Positions 36,846 through 46,288 are shown, numbered from the stretch's first letter. The stretch is 64,000 nucleotides of DNA from Lutibacter agarilyticus (GCF_900188235.1 NZ_FZNT01000006.1:186001-250000), one strand, 5' to 3'. The notes: generated by a model not told the origin, from the sequence alone. Program-made: numbers and translations.

Positions 36846-37007
36846 TTAATAAAATTCGGTTTCATCAAATTCTCCAGTTTTCATCATTAATCTCACAGCT
36901 CTTTCATATTCTGTATGTTCAGTTGTAAAGTTACTCGGGATTTCACCATCCTCCCAAAGTAAATATAATTTATTTTCAGCTTCTTCTCTTGTCATAATAA
37001 TTTTCAT
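36846..37007 (-). CDS. Small acidic protein, 53 aa
   Basis: Translation from ATG 37007 gives MKIIMTREEAENKLYLLWED and a further 33 residues, ending DETEFY. It is soluble and acidic and ends 5 bp before the membrane protein start, so the two are co-expressed in C18. The short size keeps confidence moderate. Confidence 0.55.
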   Translation of the reverse strand: MKIIMTREEAENKLYLLWEDGEIPSNFTTEHTEYERAVRLMMKTGEFDETEFY

Positions 37008-37021
37008 TTCCGCTTGTGCCT

Positions 37022-37143
37022 AACGGGCTTTTATAAGATTTGTGCGTTTGGAAAATCGGAGATTTTTCGGACGTAGCAAATCGTTTGTTGAATGTTTGTC
37101 GTTTGTTCTAGTTCAAATTTAAGCATAAATTTTATGAGTTGTT
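37022..37143 (-). repeat. attC-like site S19 (family A)
   Basis: 122 bp. C18 ends GTTAGGCAC ... GTGCCTAAC fit the canonical GTTRRRY/RYYYAAC boxes exactly. C19 begins GTTGTAGGTA. Confidence 0.92.
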
Positions 37144-37155
37144 GTAGGTAGTTTT

Positions 37156-37641
37156 TTATTTATCCTTTTTATCTAATCTACTTTTAATCATTGAATAAGC
37201 TGTCTTAAATTCCTTTATTTTTCCAACTTGTTTAATCGTTTCACTTTTATTGTCTTTTAAAACAAATACAATTCTATTTTCGTTATACAATGTTTGAGCA
37301 TCCGCATCTGCTATTGGACTCCGTCCTCCTAAAATCAAGAATTGTCTTCTTAGAAAAAATATTTTCTCAATATCATTGAAACTAATCGATATCGATTTAC
37401 TAAACTCTTTAACAATACTTTTTGATTCAAATTCTATAAATTCTTGATCAATACTCAGATATTGTTTAGATGAAAATAATGTAATCAATAATCCTATAAT
37501 CATAATGATTAATCCAAAAAAGGATAACACATCGTAATCGTTAATAATTGTTGGAATCATTATCAAAATTAATCCAATCGCAAAAATTGAATATTTAAAA
37601 TAATTCTTAAATCGATATTCTGGAATAATTTCAAATTTCAT
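37156..37641 (-). CDS. Membrane protein with PH-like C-terminal domain
   Basis: A 161-residue protein with two transmembrane helices (about residues 16-31 and 38-57), then a soluble beta-rich part resembling bacterial PH-like domains. Unknown role. Sole gene of C19. Confidence 0.6.
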   Translation of the reverse strand: MKFEIIPEYRFKNYFKYSIFAIGLILIMIPTIINDYDVLSFFGLIIMIIGLLITLFSSKQYLSIDQEFIEFESKSIVKEFSKSISISFNDIEKIFFLRRQFLILGGRSPIADADAQTLYNENRIVFVLKDNKSETIKQVGKIKEFKTAYSMIKSRLDKKDK

Positions 37642-37692
37642 TTAATCTATTTTGTTACAATTTTATTTCTGATGTAATTCGGAATTACCTAC

Positions 37693-37814
37693 AACGGGCT
37701 TTTATAAGATTTGTGCGACTGGAAAATCGGAGATTTTTCGGACGTAGCAAATTGTTTATTGAATGTTTGTCGTTTGTACTAAATCAGATTTAAGCATAAA
37801 TTTTATGAGTTGTT
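37693..37814 (-). repeat. attC-like site S20 (family A)
   Basis: 122 bp. C19 ends: GTTGTAGGTA ... TACCTACAAC. C20 begins GTTGCAAGT. Confidence 0.9.
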
Positions 37815-38246
37815 GCAAGTTTTTACGACACGTTATGCTGATAATTGAATTTTAGTACTTTCCGAGATTTGTCATTCTTGTTCTTTATAAAAATCCTTTT
37901 GTTTTTTGTTATTAATTTATCTTTTTACTTGTTTTTACGTTTTGCAATTTTTCTCCGTTTCAATGCTCAAATCCACTCTGATTTTAAATTTCTCCGTTTC
38001 ATTGAGCTTTTTGCGTTTCAATTCTCAAAATCAGTAGAGTAGAAGTGAACTCAAATTTATCATTTTTATTTAATTTGTCATTGAACTAATTAAAAAAAAT
38101 CAATCTTCTCATTTTACTGAATTTATCATTTATAGAAATTTTAATCAACTCAATTCTCCTCCTGGTTTTTATCTTAAAATCTATTTTATTAAAATCAATT
38201 TTATCTGTTTTACATCCAACCAAAACTCCGCCGAGTAATTACTTGC
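37815..38246. other. Gene-less cassette C20
   Basis: About 430 bp with no credible ORF. It begins TTTTTACGACACGTTATGC and contains CTCCGTTTCAATGCTCAAAT and GTAGAAGTGAACTCAAATTT, so it is nearly the module of C4. Its ends GTTGCAAGT ... ACTTGCAAC are those of C4 too, suggesting a recent common origin. Confidence 0.65.
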
Positions 38247-38370
38247 AACGGTTTTTGGTATGGAAAGTTGCGTTTTTGGAAACGTAATTTTCCGATGTTT
38301 AAATTTAAGTTATTTATGTTTTAGAAACATTCTATTTTATTGAATTTAGCAATTTTTTATACCAGTTGTT
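38247..38370 (-). repeat. attC-like site S21 (family B)
   Basis: 124 bp. Arms GGTATGGAAAGTTGC and GCAATTTTTTATACC. C21 on its right begins with canonical GTTGGGC. Confidence 0.9.
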
Positions 38371-38381
38371 GGGCAATCGTT

Positions 38382-40433
38382 TTAATTTGTCGGTAATCCT
38401 AATTTATCAAATAATATCCTATTTCTCATTTTAGCATCTTTTAATAGTTTCGGGTAAGAAATTACCTCAATATAAGCATTGTACTTATCGTGAAATTTAA
38501 AATAACCCATCGAATCAGGTGTTTTCTTAAAATCTTTATCATCCAAAACTTGTTTTAAACTTTGATTAAAATCTAAAACTATATATGCGTAAAAAGGAGT
38601 ATTATTATCTACAAAATCAATAATTTTACCTTTACGATCAATTCCTTTATTTTCTCTTATTGTTCTAATATATTGTAAAACTTGGTCGATTGGATTCTTT
38701 TTGCTCGATTCAGAAGAATAACCAACTCTTTCAGGTCTCTTAAATTCCACAATTGTAAAAGAGTGATGCGGAGCATCATCATTTACGAAAGCAAAACTAT
38801 CGTTAAAAACTAGTAAATCGGGTCTTTGTAAATCGTTGCTTTCTGAAACTTTAATACTTTTGAATGATTTATCAGATGACAAATAGTTATGATAAGATAA
38901 ACGTTCATCAATTAACCATAAATTTTGTTTATCGTAACTTATTTCATCAGATTCTGAACGAATTGGAAAGAATAAATTATGTATAGTTTCCTCGGTTTGG
39001 AAATTATTATCTTCCATTCCTAGAAATTTATCTAATAATTCAATTACAGATTTTCGATGAACAATGTGTTTAGCTAAATTAGATTTTCCGATATCATTAA
39101 ATTTTTCAATATATTCTGAATATTTTTTTTGATATTCTTCCGAACTTTTAATATCCTCTTTTGCATTTAAAACTTCTTCACCTAATTCTTTAATTTCGGA
39201 TTCTAAAGTATTTTGAACTTTAAATAATTCTATATCTAATTTATTTCCTTTTAAATTTGGTGGAAGTTTTTTTATTGTTTCCGGATGATACTTTAATATT
39301 GTTTTATATTGAGGAGCTGAATCATATATGTGAGATTGATAATTTTCAAATTTATGTTCTCTAACTTTTGATAGATATGGTTCAAGTAAAACTTCAATTT
39401 TTTCAATTGCAAGATTTCTGATTTTTTTTAAAGATAATTCCTCGTTTGAATCTTCTTCTCCTTCTTCATTTTCGTCAATCGATTCGTTAAGATTGAAATC
39501 AATCCTTTCACTATCAACAGCCTCATCAAAAAATGGACTTGTAATGTAGGAATGATAGACGAAATGATTATTATCTTCATCATCGATTTTTCTTCCTAAA
39601 TCTGAAATATAGTTATTTAATAATTCGTGTTTAACCTCTCTATTATTTGCGCAATAATGTATTTGGTGGGTTTTTCTAGTATTGAATACTCTTAATAAAT
39701 ATAGATGGAAATCATTCTCTAAAATTTTGAAATTTGATTCTTTAATTGAACCTTTAAAAACGCTACCATAATAATTTTGAAGTAATAATTCTTTTCCGTT
39801 TTGGTCAATTAATGTAATGTAAGGACATTTATTTTGTAAAAAGTATATTAAAAAATGTTCAACAATTTTTTCTGCAATATCATCTAATGTTAACGGGCAA
39901 TATTTTTGATACTCCTCTTTAAAATTCTTTAATTCAGTAATTGTCCAAGATTTTTTCTCTGAATTAACATTTTCATCAAAATCGAAAATTCCATTTCCAA
40001 TTGATTTAAATTTAAATTCTCTTGTGAAATAATCATCTTCTAATTTAAATGAACTTTTGTAATGAACTTCTTTAAAAGCTTTCAGAGTAACAAACCTACC
40101 GATTCCTTTAGCTCCTTTTTCAATTTTATAATCAGATTCTGCGGTTAAAAAGGATTCGAAATTATTATTGTTAAAACCCATTCCATTGTCTTGAACTACG
40201 AAGCTTTGTACAGGGAAAATATCTATTTTATTCATTCCCTTTAATGTTTCTGCATCTCCATTTCTAATGATATAGATATAAATATGTCCAGATTCAAGAT
40301 TGCCTTTTTCTTCAATAGCGTGAATAGAGTTGCTTATTGTTTCAAATAAAGGCCAAAGCGCTTTTCTTTTTGGTAGTTTGGTGTTTCGAACTTTTCCAAC
40401 AATGTTAGTATGGAATTCTCTTTTTTCTTGCAT
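38382..40433 (-). CDS. GHKL ATPase with C-terminal PD-(D/E)XK-like nuclease domain
   Basis: A 683-residue soluble protein. N-terminal GHKL/HSP90-type ATPase: LFETISNSIHAIE (N box), VVQDNGMGFNN (DxGxG), and KGAKGIGRFVTLKAF (GxxGxG lid). The C-terminal part has RPDLLVF ... FTIVEFKRPER (about residues 535-570), a D ... E-x-K pattern of restriction-like nucleases, followed by QVLQYIRTIREN. ATPase-nuclease fusions of this kind suit phage or plasmid defence. The nuclease call is by motif only. Sole gene of C21. Confidence 0.7.
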   Translation of the reverse strand: MQEKREFHTNIVGKVRNTKLPKRKALWPLFETISNSIHAIEEKGNLESGHIYIYIIRNGDAETLKGMNKIDIFPVQSFVVQDNGMGFNNNNFESFLTAESDYKIEKGAKGIGRFVTLKAFKEVHYKSSFKLEDDYFTREFKFKSIGNGIFDFDENVNSEKKSWTITELKNFKEEYQKYCPLTLDDIAEKIVEHFLIYFLQNKCPYITLIDQNGKELLLQNYYGSVFKGSIKESNFKILENDFHLYLLRVFNTRKTHQIHYCANNREVKHELLNNYISDLGRKIDDEDNNHFVYHSYITSPFFDEAVDSERIDFNLNESIDENEEGEEDSNEELSLKKIRNLAIEKIEVLLEPYLSKVREHKFENYQSHIYDSAPQYKTILKYHPETIKKLPPNLKGNKLDIELFKVQNTLESEIKELGEEVLNAKEDIKSSEEYQKKYSEYIEKFNDIGKSNLAKHIVHRKSVIELLDKFLGMEDNNFQTEETIHNLFFPIRSESDEISYDKQNLWLIDERLSYHNYLSSDKSFKSIKVSESNDLQRPDLLVFNDSFAFVNDDAPHHSFTIVEFKRPERVGYSSESSKKNPIDQVLQYIRTIRENKGIDRKGKIIDFVDNNTPFYAYIVLDFNQSLKQVLDDKDFKKTPDSMGYFKFHDKYNAYIEVISYPKLLKDAKMRNRILFDKLGLPTN

Positions 40434-40470
40434 TTTTTTTTCTTTTTATAGCTATTTCGTAATGTTGCCC

Positions 40471-40595
40471 AACGGGCTTTTATAAGATTTGTGCGACTGG
40501 AAAATCGTAGATTTTTCGGACGTAGCAAATCGTTAGTTGAATGTTTGTCGGTTCGTTATTTAGTTTAAATGTAAGCATAAATTTTATGAGTTGTT
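40471..40595 (-). repeat. attC-like site S22 (family A)
   Basis: 125 bp. C21 ends GTTGGGCAA ... TTGCCCAAC carry canonical boxes. C22 begins GTTGGCTTTA. Confidence 0.92.
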
Positions 40596-41285
40596 GGCTT
40601 TAGTTTTTTTCTTAATAATCGTTTTAATGTCTGTAATTAAGTATAAAGTACCTAAAACAATTGCTCCTCCAACTTTAGGTACAATATTTCCGCCTGTTAA
40701 GATTGTATATATTGGAAATAAAATAATAAATATTGAAAATGGATAAGCAAACAATCTGAATAAAATCATTTTTATTGTCCACTCATTTTTTTCATTTTCA
40801 ATTTTCTCAATATTATCTTTGGTTTCTATTCCAATAGCAATTTTTAGGTCATTTAATAAATATTTTGTCTCGTTTAGATAAATTTTCTTAAAAACCCAAT
40901 AAATTCCAAATGCTAGTAACCCATAAATTCCTAAAATTATCAAAGCAGTATAATCAAGATATTCAAAATCCTGAATCATTGGGATTATTAGAGCGAAAAC
41001 AAAGAATGATAGAATTAAACCACCTAATACGATTGTCCATAATTTTCCATTTAGGCTTAACTCCGTTTTAATATTCTTTATTTCGTTTTTCTCGTTGAAG
41101 TTAATTTTGAAAATCGGATAAAAAGTTCCAACCCAATAATTTGTCATCCAAATAGTATATTCACTCAAGTTTTTTTCGGCAATAGTTTCTCCCTTGTTGA
41201 ACAAACTTGTAGAAATGTGATTTAATAAATTATTTTCTCTTTCAAGTGTAATTAATTTATCAATTTTTTCTTTGTGAGATTTCAT
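40584..41285 (-). CDS. Hypothetical four-helix membrane protein
   Basis: A 233-residue protein with a charged N-terminal half and four hydrophobic stretches in two pairs (about residues 84-104, 114-134, 168-190, 198-216). The C-terminal ANNS and the stop come from attC-like site S22. Unknown function. Sole gene of C22. Confidence 0.62.
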   Translation of the reverse strand: MKSHKEKIDKLITLERENNLLNHISTSLFNKGETIAEKNLSEYTIWMTNYWVGTFYPIFKINFNEKNEIKNIKTELSLNGKLWTIVLGGLILSFFVFALIIPMIQDFEYLDYTALIILGIYGLLAFGIYWVFKKIYLNETKYLLNDLKIAIGIETKDNIEKIENEKNEWTIKMILFRLFAYPFSIFIILFPIYTILTGGNIVPKVGGAIVLGTLYLITDIKTIIKKKTKANNS

Positions 41286-41310
41286 TTAATCTTTTTCGTT
41301 AATTAAAGCC

Positions 41311-41432
41311 AACGGGCTTTTATAAGATTTGTGCGACTGGAAAATCGGAGATTTTTCTGCCGTAGCAAATTGTTTGTTGAATGTTTGTCGTTTGTACTAA
41401 ATCAAATTTAAGCATAAATTTTATGAGGTGTT
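41311..41432 (-). repeat. attC-like site S23 (family A)
   Basis: 122 bp. C22 ends: GTTGGCTTTA ... TAAAGCCAAC. C23 begins GTTGTAAAACGTT. Confidence 0.9.
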
Positions 41433-41444
41433 GTAAAACGTTTT

Positions 41445-42308
41445 TTAAAATGGTAAATCTTCTTGTTCAACTGGTGGAGGCGGTGGTACTTTTCGTTTTT
41501 TGACTACAGTTACATTCATTATATACTCTCTCCAAAAGAAATTCCCTTTATCTGTCAATTCATAATAAATTCTTTGATTCTCATCATCAGTAATTTTATC
41601 AACGATATTTTGATAAAGATATTTTTCTTTAATAATATCGTTTATGTGGTTTGGGAATTCATTTCTGTTTCTGATAGATAATCCAATTTCTCTGAAGTCC
41701 TCATATAAATCAGATTCTTTAAACTCTTTATAATCATTTTCTAATTTTTTTAGAGTATTCTCGGAAAGATTTTTTGTGTTGTCCTTTTCAACTAAAGATT
41801 TTATTTGAGAATAATCTTCGTTCAAAGTTTTAAAATCAATTTGTAAATTGTCTATTGTATTGTCTCTATCCTCAAGTTGTTTTTTTAACTTTTCTATTAA
41901 CTTATTTAAATCGGCCTTGTCTCTATATTTTGCCTTTAAATCTTCTAATTTATTTTCTTCTTCTGCTAATTCTTGTTTTCCTTTTATATCTATAACTAAC
42001 TGTTTTATAATATTCTTTTTTCTACCAATAATTGATTTATTAAGTATTTCATCCATTCCCCACATAAAATAAGGAAGAATTATTAAATACACTATTGTAA
42101 TTATAAATGGAACAAGAAAATAGGATTGAAATGAAGAGTAATTATCATTTATATGTGTAATTCTATATTCAATGTCTTTATTTGAAAAAAATAAAATAGA
42201 AATAGGTTTCCAATTAATTGCAATCCAAGAAATCAAAAATGTTCCAATTAATGGATTCTTAATTCTTTCTCTTGATGCTTCAAAAAATGATTTAATTATC
42301 TCTTTCAT
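41445..42308 (-). CDS. Membrane-anchored coiled-coil protein
   Basis: A 287-residue protein. The N-terminus SFFEASRERIKNPLIGTFLI leads into two transmembrane helices (about residues 22-38 and 65-86), followed by a long coiled coil (about 105-190) and a small C-terminal domain ending in a PPPPP tail. The N-terminal pattern occurs in uncharacterised bacterial membrane proteins I have seen. Sole gene of C23. Confidence 0.6.
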   Translation of the reverse strand: MKEIIKSFFEASRERIKNPLIGTFLISWIAINWKPISILFFSNKDIEYRITHINDNYSSFQSYFLVPFIITIVYLIILPYFMWGMDEILNKSIIGRKKNIIKQLVIDIKGKQELAEEENKLEDLKAKYRDKADLNKLIEKLKKQLEDRDNTIDNLQIDFKTLNEDYSQIKSLVEKDNTKNLSENTLKKLENDYKEFKESDLYEDFREIGLSIRNRNEFPNHINDIIKEKYLYQNIVDKITDDENQRIYYELTDKGNFFWREYIMNVTVVKKRKVPPPPPVEQEDLPF

Positions 42309-42321
42309 CTTAATGTTTTAC

Positions 42322-42446
42322 AACGGGCTTTTATAAGATTTGTGCGACTGGAAAATCGGAGATTTTTCGGACGTAGCAAATCGTTTGTTGGATGTTAATC
42401 AGTTCGTTATTTAGTTTAAAAGTAAGCATAAATTTTATGAGTTGTT
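42322..42446 (-). repeat. attC-like site S24 (family A)
   Basis: 125 bp, same interior variant as S17. C23 has 13-base ends GTTGTAAAACGTT ... AATGTTTTACAAC. Confidence 0.9.
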
Positions 42447-42549
42447 GGGTAAAGTAGTTTTGGGTATTATATCTCCATTGGAAGAATATATTTCTAGCAA
42501 AATATTTATGAATTTTCTTATCAGCAATTTTTATGGTGATTGGTAAATG

Positions 42550-43239
42550 TTAGTTCCAAGGAATTGATTTAAATGAAACATTATAGTAACCATCATCAGC
42601 TTTTTTAAATTTAAGTTTTAATTTTTTATCTTTTTCAAGATTCCATATATCTAAAAAGTCACAATTTATTCTGATAATTTTATATTTACTAGAATTAAAA
42701 TTCAGGTTTAAGTAATTAAACTCATTTTGTATTAAAGTATTTTTGTTCATAAATGAACTCCAATAATAAATAATGTAATATTCATACTCTTTAAAATCAG
42801 ATATTTTTATTTGTTCTTTCAAATCTAGATTTTTTAAGCTTTTAATGTTGTCCTCGAGTTTTTCATTTAATATTAACATTAAAGAATCATTATTTTTATT
42901 TATTATTTCTATATCATCATTTATACAAGTTGAATTTTTAAAGAATATTTTTTCTCCATTTTTATTATATATATTTAAACTCCCGTTAAAAGATAAGCTT
43001 AAGATTTTATTTAAAAAAATAGAATCTTTGATTCCTTCCGTAAAATAATAATCACTTATGTTATCATTAAATATTTGGTTTCTAATGTCTTTTAATTCCT
43101 CAATTGTAATAACTTTTGGATTTTTAAATCCAATAATTATTTTAGAGATACTAATACAAGATGTTAAAAATAGAATAATAAAGGTATATGAAATAACTCC
43201 ACCTTTATTTTTAATGATATTATAATTCATTCCAAACAA
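42550..43239 (-). CDS. Hypothetical lipoprotein or anchored protein
   Basis: A 229-residue protein with an N-terminal hydrophobic segment ending in a possible lipobox (FLTSC, about Cys28). The mature part is rich in Lys, Asn and Ile and has no recognised domain. The start could also be ATG 43230. Sole gene of C24. Confidence 0.6.
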   Translation of the reverse strand: MFGMNYNIIKNKGGVISYTFIILFLTSCISISKIIIGFKNPKVITIEELKDIRNQIFNDNISDYYFTEGIKDSIFLNKILSLSFNGSLNIYNKNGEKIFFKNSTCINDDIEIINKNNDSLMLILNEKLEDNIKSLKNLDLKEQIKISDFKEYEYYIIYYWSSFMNKNTLIQNEFNYLNLNFNSSKYKIIRINCDFLDIWNLEKDKKLKLKFKKADDGYYNVSFKSIPWN

Positions 43240-43314
43240 TTTGTTTTTTCATATTACGCTTTTTAAATCAAATCTTTATAATGTATTTATTTAGGACGAG
43301 TCACTATTTTACCC

Positions 43315-43439
43315 AACGGGCTTTTATAAGATTTGTGCGACTGGAAAATCGGAGATTTTTCGGACGTAGCAAATCGTTTGTTGAATGTTTGTCGGTTCGT
43401 TATTTAGTTTAAATGTAAGCATAAATTTTATGAGTTGTT
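43315..43439 (-). repeat. attC-like site S25 (family A)
   Basis: 125 bp. C24 ends: GTTGGGTAAA ... TTTACCCAAC. C25 begins GTTGTATGCTGTT. Confidence 0.9.
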
Positions 43440-43455
43440 GTATGCTGTTTTTTAA

Positions 43456-44382
43456 TCAATCAAAACTAATTCGTTTGTTTATATCATCAATATTTTTCTT
43501 GTGTTTTTCTCTTTCTATTGCTTTTCTTTCAATTTCTTGATTTCGTTTTAATTCAATTTGTTCGAAATGTTCATTTGCAACGTTAACACAAAGTTTTAAA
43601 GTTTCCTTATGATATTTTTCTACCTCCTCAATTGTAGTTCCATCTAATATTATTTTATTTCCATAAGTTGAGGCAATACCAGGTCTATGCATTGTACTAA
43701 AACTTGGTGGGAAGTTCCAAGCTTGGACAAAATAATCTCTCCATTCTTGACTTGGTGTCTTATTCAGTTCAAATGGGATTTTGTATAAAGCACTTCCAGC
43801 TGTTCCGTCGTTTATGGGTTCGGTAATTTCATCAATTAAAATTCCTTTTATCATTACTTGGTTCTCAATAGTAGGAATTTTTGTCTCTTTTAAAGTTGTT
43901 TTCGAGTTTTCTTTCGGAACTCCAAGTTTTGGAGCAGTTTCACGTTTGTTGAATAACGTTGTTGTTAAATCTGAATAATTGTTTGAATAGTGTTGCTCAT
44001 TTGATAGGTCGACATAATATTTTCCTGATAGCCACGATGGTATCGCAGTTTGGTTTGTTCCCGATTTAAGAATTGGAATAAATTTTCTATGGTTTAGTTT
44101 TTGTAACACTTCAGCTGTCATAATATCTCCTTCATATCCAACACCTCCAATTCTGTTTTCAGATTTTGATTTATACTTTGGAGTGCATATTATCAGAACA
44201 TAATCATTTTCTCTAACAGATTTTTCCATAAAATGAGGCATCTGGTCTCCTGGGATTATTTCCCATTGGTCAAGTTTTGCATCGATTCCATCATTTCTCA
44301 ATTCGGTAGCAAGGTTTTTCACCCATTGTTTGATTTCATCACTTTCCCAAGCGTATGAAATAAATGTTCTCGGATTATTCAT
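43456..44382 (-). CDS. SEFIR/TIR-domain protein
   Basis: A 308-residue soluble protein. The N-terminal domain (residues 5-145) begins RTFISYAWESDEIKQWV and has KLDQWEIIPGDQMPHFME and YVLIICTPKYKSKSENR, typical of SEFIR domains of the TIR superfamily. A short C-terminal domain of unknown fold follows, ending in a charged helix. Bacterial TIR/SEFIR proteins often deplete NAD in antiphage defence; the activity here is inferred. Sole gene of C25. Confidence 0.82.
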   Translation of the reverse strand: MNNPRTFISYAWESDEIKQWVKNLATELRNDGIDAKLDQWEIIPGDQMPHFMEKSVRENDYVLIICTPKYKSKSENRIGGVGYEGDIMTAEVLQKLNHRKFIPILKSGTNQTAIPSWLSGKYYVDLSNEQHYSNNYSDLTTTLFNKRETAPKLGVPKENSKTTLKETKIPTIENQVMIKGILIDEITEPINDGTAGSALYKIPFELNKTPSQEWRDYFVQAWNFPPSFSTMHRPGIASTYGNKIILDGTTIEEVEKYHKETLKLCVNVANEHFEQIELKRNQEIERKAIEREKHKKNIDDINKRISFD

Positions 44383-44407
44383 ATAGTTTCTTTTTCAAAT
44401 AGCATAC

Positions 44408-44531
44408 AACGGTTTAGAGCATGAAAAGTTGCGGGTTTGAAAACGCAATTTTCCGATGTTTAAAATTAATGTATTTTTGTGTTGTAAATATCATATTTAC
44501 AAGAGTTTAGCAATTTTTTATGCGCATTGTT
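44408..44531 (-). repeat. attC-like site S26 (family B)
   Basis: 124 bp. Arms GAGCATGAAAAGTTGC and GCAATTTTTTATGCGC pair. C25 ends: GTTGTATGCT ... AGCATACAAC. Confidence 0.9.
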
Positions 44532-44539
44532 GGCAACTG

Positions 44540-45157
44540 TTATTTTTTATCGATAATTCTTTTTAATTCTTGTGAATATTGTATTAATTGTTCATTAACT
44601 CTCATTAAATCTTCAATTAAATCATTGTATTCTGGGTATTCTTGTTGAAGCTCTTGAGGAGTCATATCCATAAGTTTTTCTTTTTTTGCATCACTCCAAG
44701 TTCTAAATCTCGCTTGCCATCTCGTTAAATGAGGTCTTAAACCTTCATTTAGAGTTTGTGTTGATATTCTAACTATTTCTTGAGTACTTTTATTATTCCT
44801 TATTAAATCCGCTGGAATGTCACTTATAAATTCTCTTACTTTTTGAAACATTTTATACCAAGAATTATAAATTTCTTCAATTACATCGTGTTCTCTATCA
44901 ATTGGGATTGCGGCTTTTCGAGTAACCAATTCTGTCCAAATTTTGTGAGCAATTTGTAAATCACTTTTATTCGGTCTAAATTCTGCAACTCCAACATTTC
45001 CGAGTTTTATATCTACTTTCACTAAATCGTATCTTAATTTGTTCTTTAACCAAAAAAAGTAAATTATAAAAAGTGAAATTAATATTCCAATTAACCATAG
45101 TGAAATATGAATAACTAGATTATAATTATCGTCAAAATATATTTTAAAAATATCCAT
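44540..45157 (-). CDS. Single-helix membrane protein of a two-TIR operon
   Basis: A 205-residue protein with one N-terminal transmembrane helix (about residues 14-35), then a soluble helical domain with HLTRWQARFRTWSDAKKEK and a C-terminal coiled coil. It is the last gene of the three-gene cassette C26, 3 bp after the second TIR-like gene. Its place suggests a membrane effector or anchor controlled by the TIR-like proteins. I do not recognise the family. Confidence 0.62.
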   Translation of the reverse strand: MDIFKIYFDDNYNLVIHISLWLIGILISLFIIYFFWLKNKLRYDLVKVDIKLGNVGVAEFRPNKSDLQIAHKIWTELVTRKAAIPIDREHDVIEEIYNSWYKMFQKVREFISDIPADLIRNNKSTQEIVRISTQTLNEGLRPHLTRWQARFRTWSDAKKEKLMDMTPQELQQEYPEYNDLIEDLMRVNEQLIQYSQELKRIIDKK

Positions 45158-45160
45158 ATT

Positions 45161-45721
45161 TTAATGTGTGGTATTATGTGTTTTACAAGATGAATTGTAT
45201 TTCATCATTTCTTGGGGATTATCAATTAAATGTTTTCTTGAAGTTCTTGAGTTAAAAGCGTCATCTATCCATTCGCCAAGTTGATTTCCAGACGTTGGAT
45301 ACGACCAATATCTCGCGTAACATTCATTATGCCCACTTTTCCAATTTCTCTCAAACCTTGAAGGTAAATACGCGGAATTATTCTGACTAGGTAAGACAAT
45401 ACCAATCAAACCATTTGGAATATACTCTCCTTGTCTAAGAGATGATTTAATTTCCCAGTCAACATAGCGCCTGCTATGCGTACAACTTCCCATCAGAACT
45501 ATTGTAACAGTTGAATCTGAAAGGTACTTTTCACGTATGCGTTTCATAACATAATCAGTATCTGTACTATCAATAAATTCATCGTTGTCATTTGCACCTA
45601 AAACATAAGGAGTAAATATTCCTAGGTTATTTGCAAAATGATTTATAAAATCATCTACTTCTTTTCTATCTCCTCTGAAATGAGATATAAATACTCTTCT
45701 TTTAATTCCTGTCCAAGCCAT
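45161..45721 (-). CDS. TIR-like (ThsB/DUF1863-type) protein 2
   Basis: A 186-residue soluble protein: RRVFISHFRGDRKEVDDFI at the start, TVTIVLMGSCTHSRRYVDWEI (the DUF1863 core with a DWE motif), and PNGLIGIVLPSQN. This pattern is that of the TIR-like family that includes Thoeris ThsB. Middle gene of C26. Confidence 0.78.
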   Translation of the reverse strand: MAWTGIKRRVFISHFRGDRKEVDDFINHFANNLGIFTPYVLGANDNDEFIDSTDTDYVMKRIREKYLSDSTVTIVLMGSCTHSRRYVDWEIKSSLRQGEYIPNGLIGIVLPSQNNSAYLPSRFERNWKSGHNECYARYWSYPTSGNQLGEWIDDAFNSRTSRKHLIDNPQEMMKYNSSCKTHNTTH

Positions 45722-45732
45722 TTTTATTTATT

Positions 45733-46275
45733 TTAAATTTTGAAACCGAAAAAATTCATATAATTATTTTCTTGTCGATTTCTTTTGTTACAAATTTTAT
45801 GAGACAAATTATCTCTTTTCCAATAAGCAAAATTCACTTTACTTTCAAAATCTTTCTCTAAATTTTTCCATCTCATAGATACAGCATAACCAGATTCTAT
45901 ATTGTCTTTTAAACGTTTTGGAACAGAATGATTTTCTACAGGAAGGTAAATTGCTAATAATCCATTAGGCTTAAAAGATTTTTTTCTAATTGATAGATAT
46001 GAATATGAGCGAAGTGATGCCCAAATTTCCCAATCAATCCATTTTCTATAACCTGTTTTTTCTCCAATTAATACAACTGTTACAGAGCAAGATCTCATCT
46101 TATTTCTAATTTTAGAATATATAGTGTCATCAGTTAAATGTCCAATATCATCTTTTAAAGAATAATCTGAAACTTTCATACTTTTTACTACTTTTCTTAA
46201 TTTTGAAAGATATTTTTGGTCATTATTATGATGATAGCTTATAAAGCAATTTCTTGTCTTTTTCTCAATTTTCAT
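45733..46275 (-). CDS. TIR-like (ThsB/DUF1863-type) protein 1
   Basis: About 180 residues from ATG 46275. NCFISYHHNNDQKYLSKLR, SVTVVLIGEKTGYRKWIDWEI and PNGLLAIYLPVEN align by eye with the next gene, so the two are diverged paralogues. First gene of C26, 11 bp before TIR-like protein 2. Confidence 0.78.
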   Translation of the reverse strand: MKIEKKTRNCFISYHHNNDQKYLSKLRKVVKSMKVSDYSLKDDIGHLTDDTIYSKIRNKMRSCSVTVVLIGEKTGYRKWIDWEIWASLRSYSYLSIRKKSFKPNGLLAIYLPVENHSVPKRLKDNIESGYAVSMRWKNLEKDFESKVNFAYWKRDNLSHKICNKRNRQENNYMNFFGFKI

Positions 46276-46288
46276 TTTAATAGTTGCC

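Noticed and set aside
37845..38042. A 65-residue phenylalanine-rich plus-strand ORF
   Set aside because: Same module; composition reflects T-rich DNA rather than a protein.
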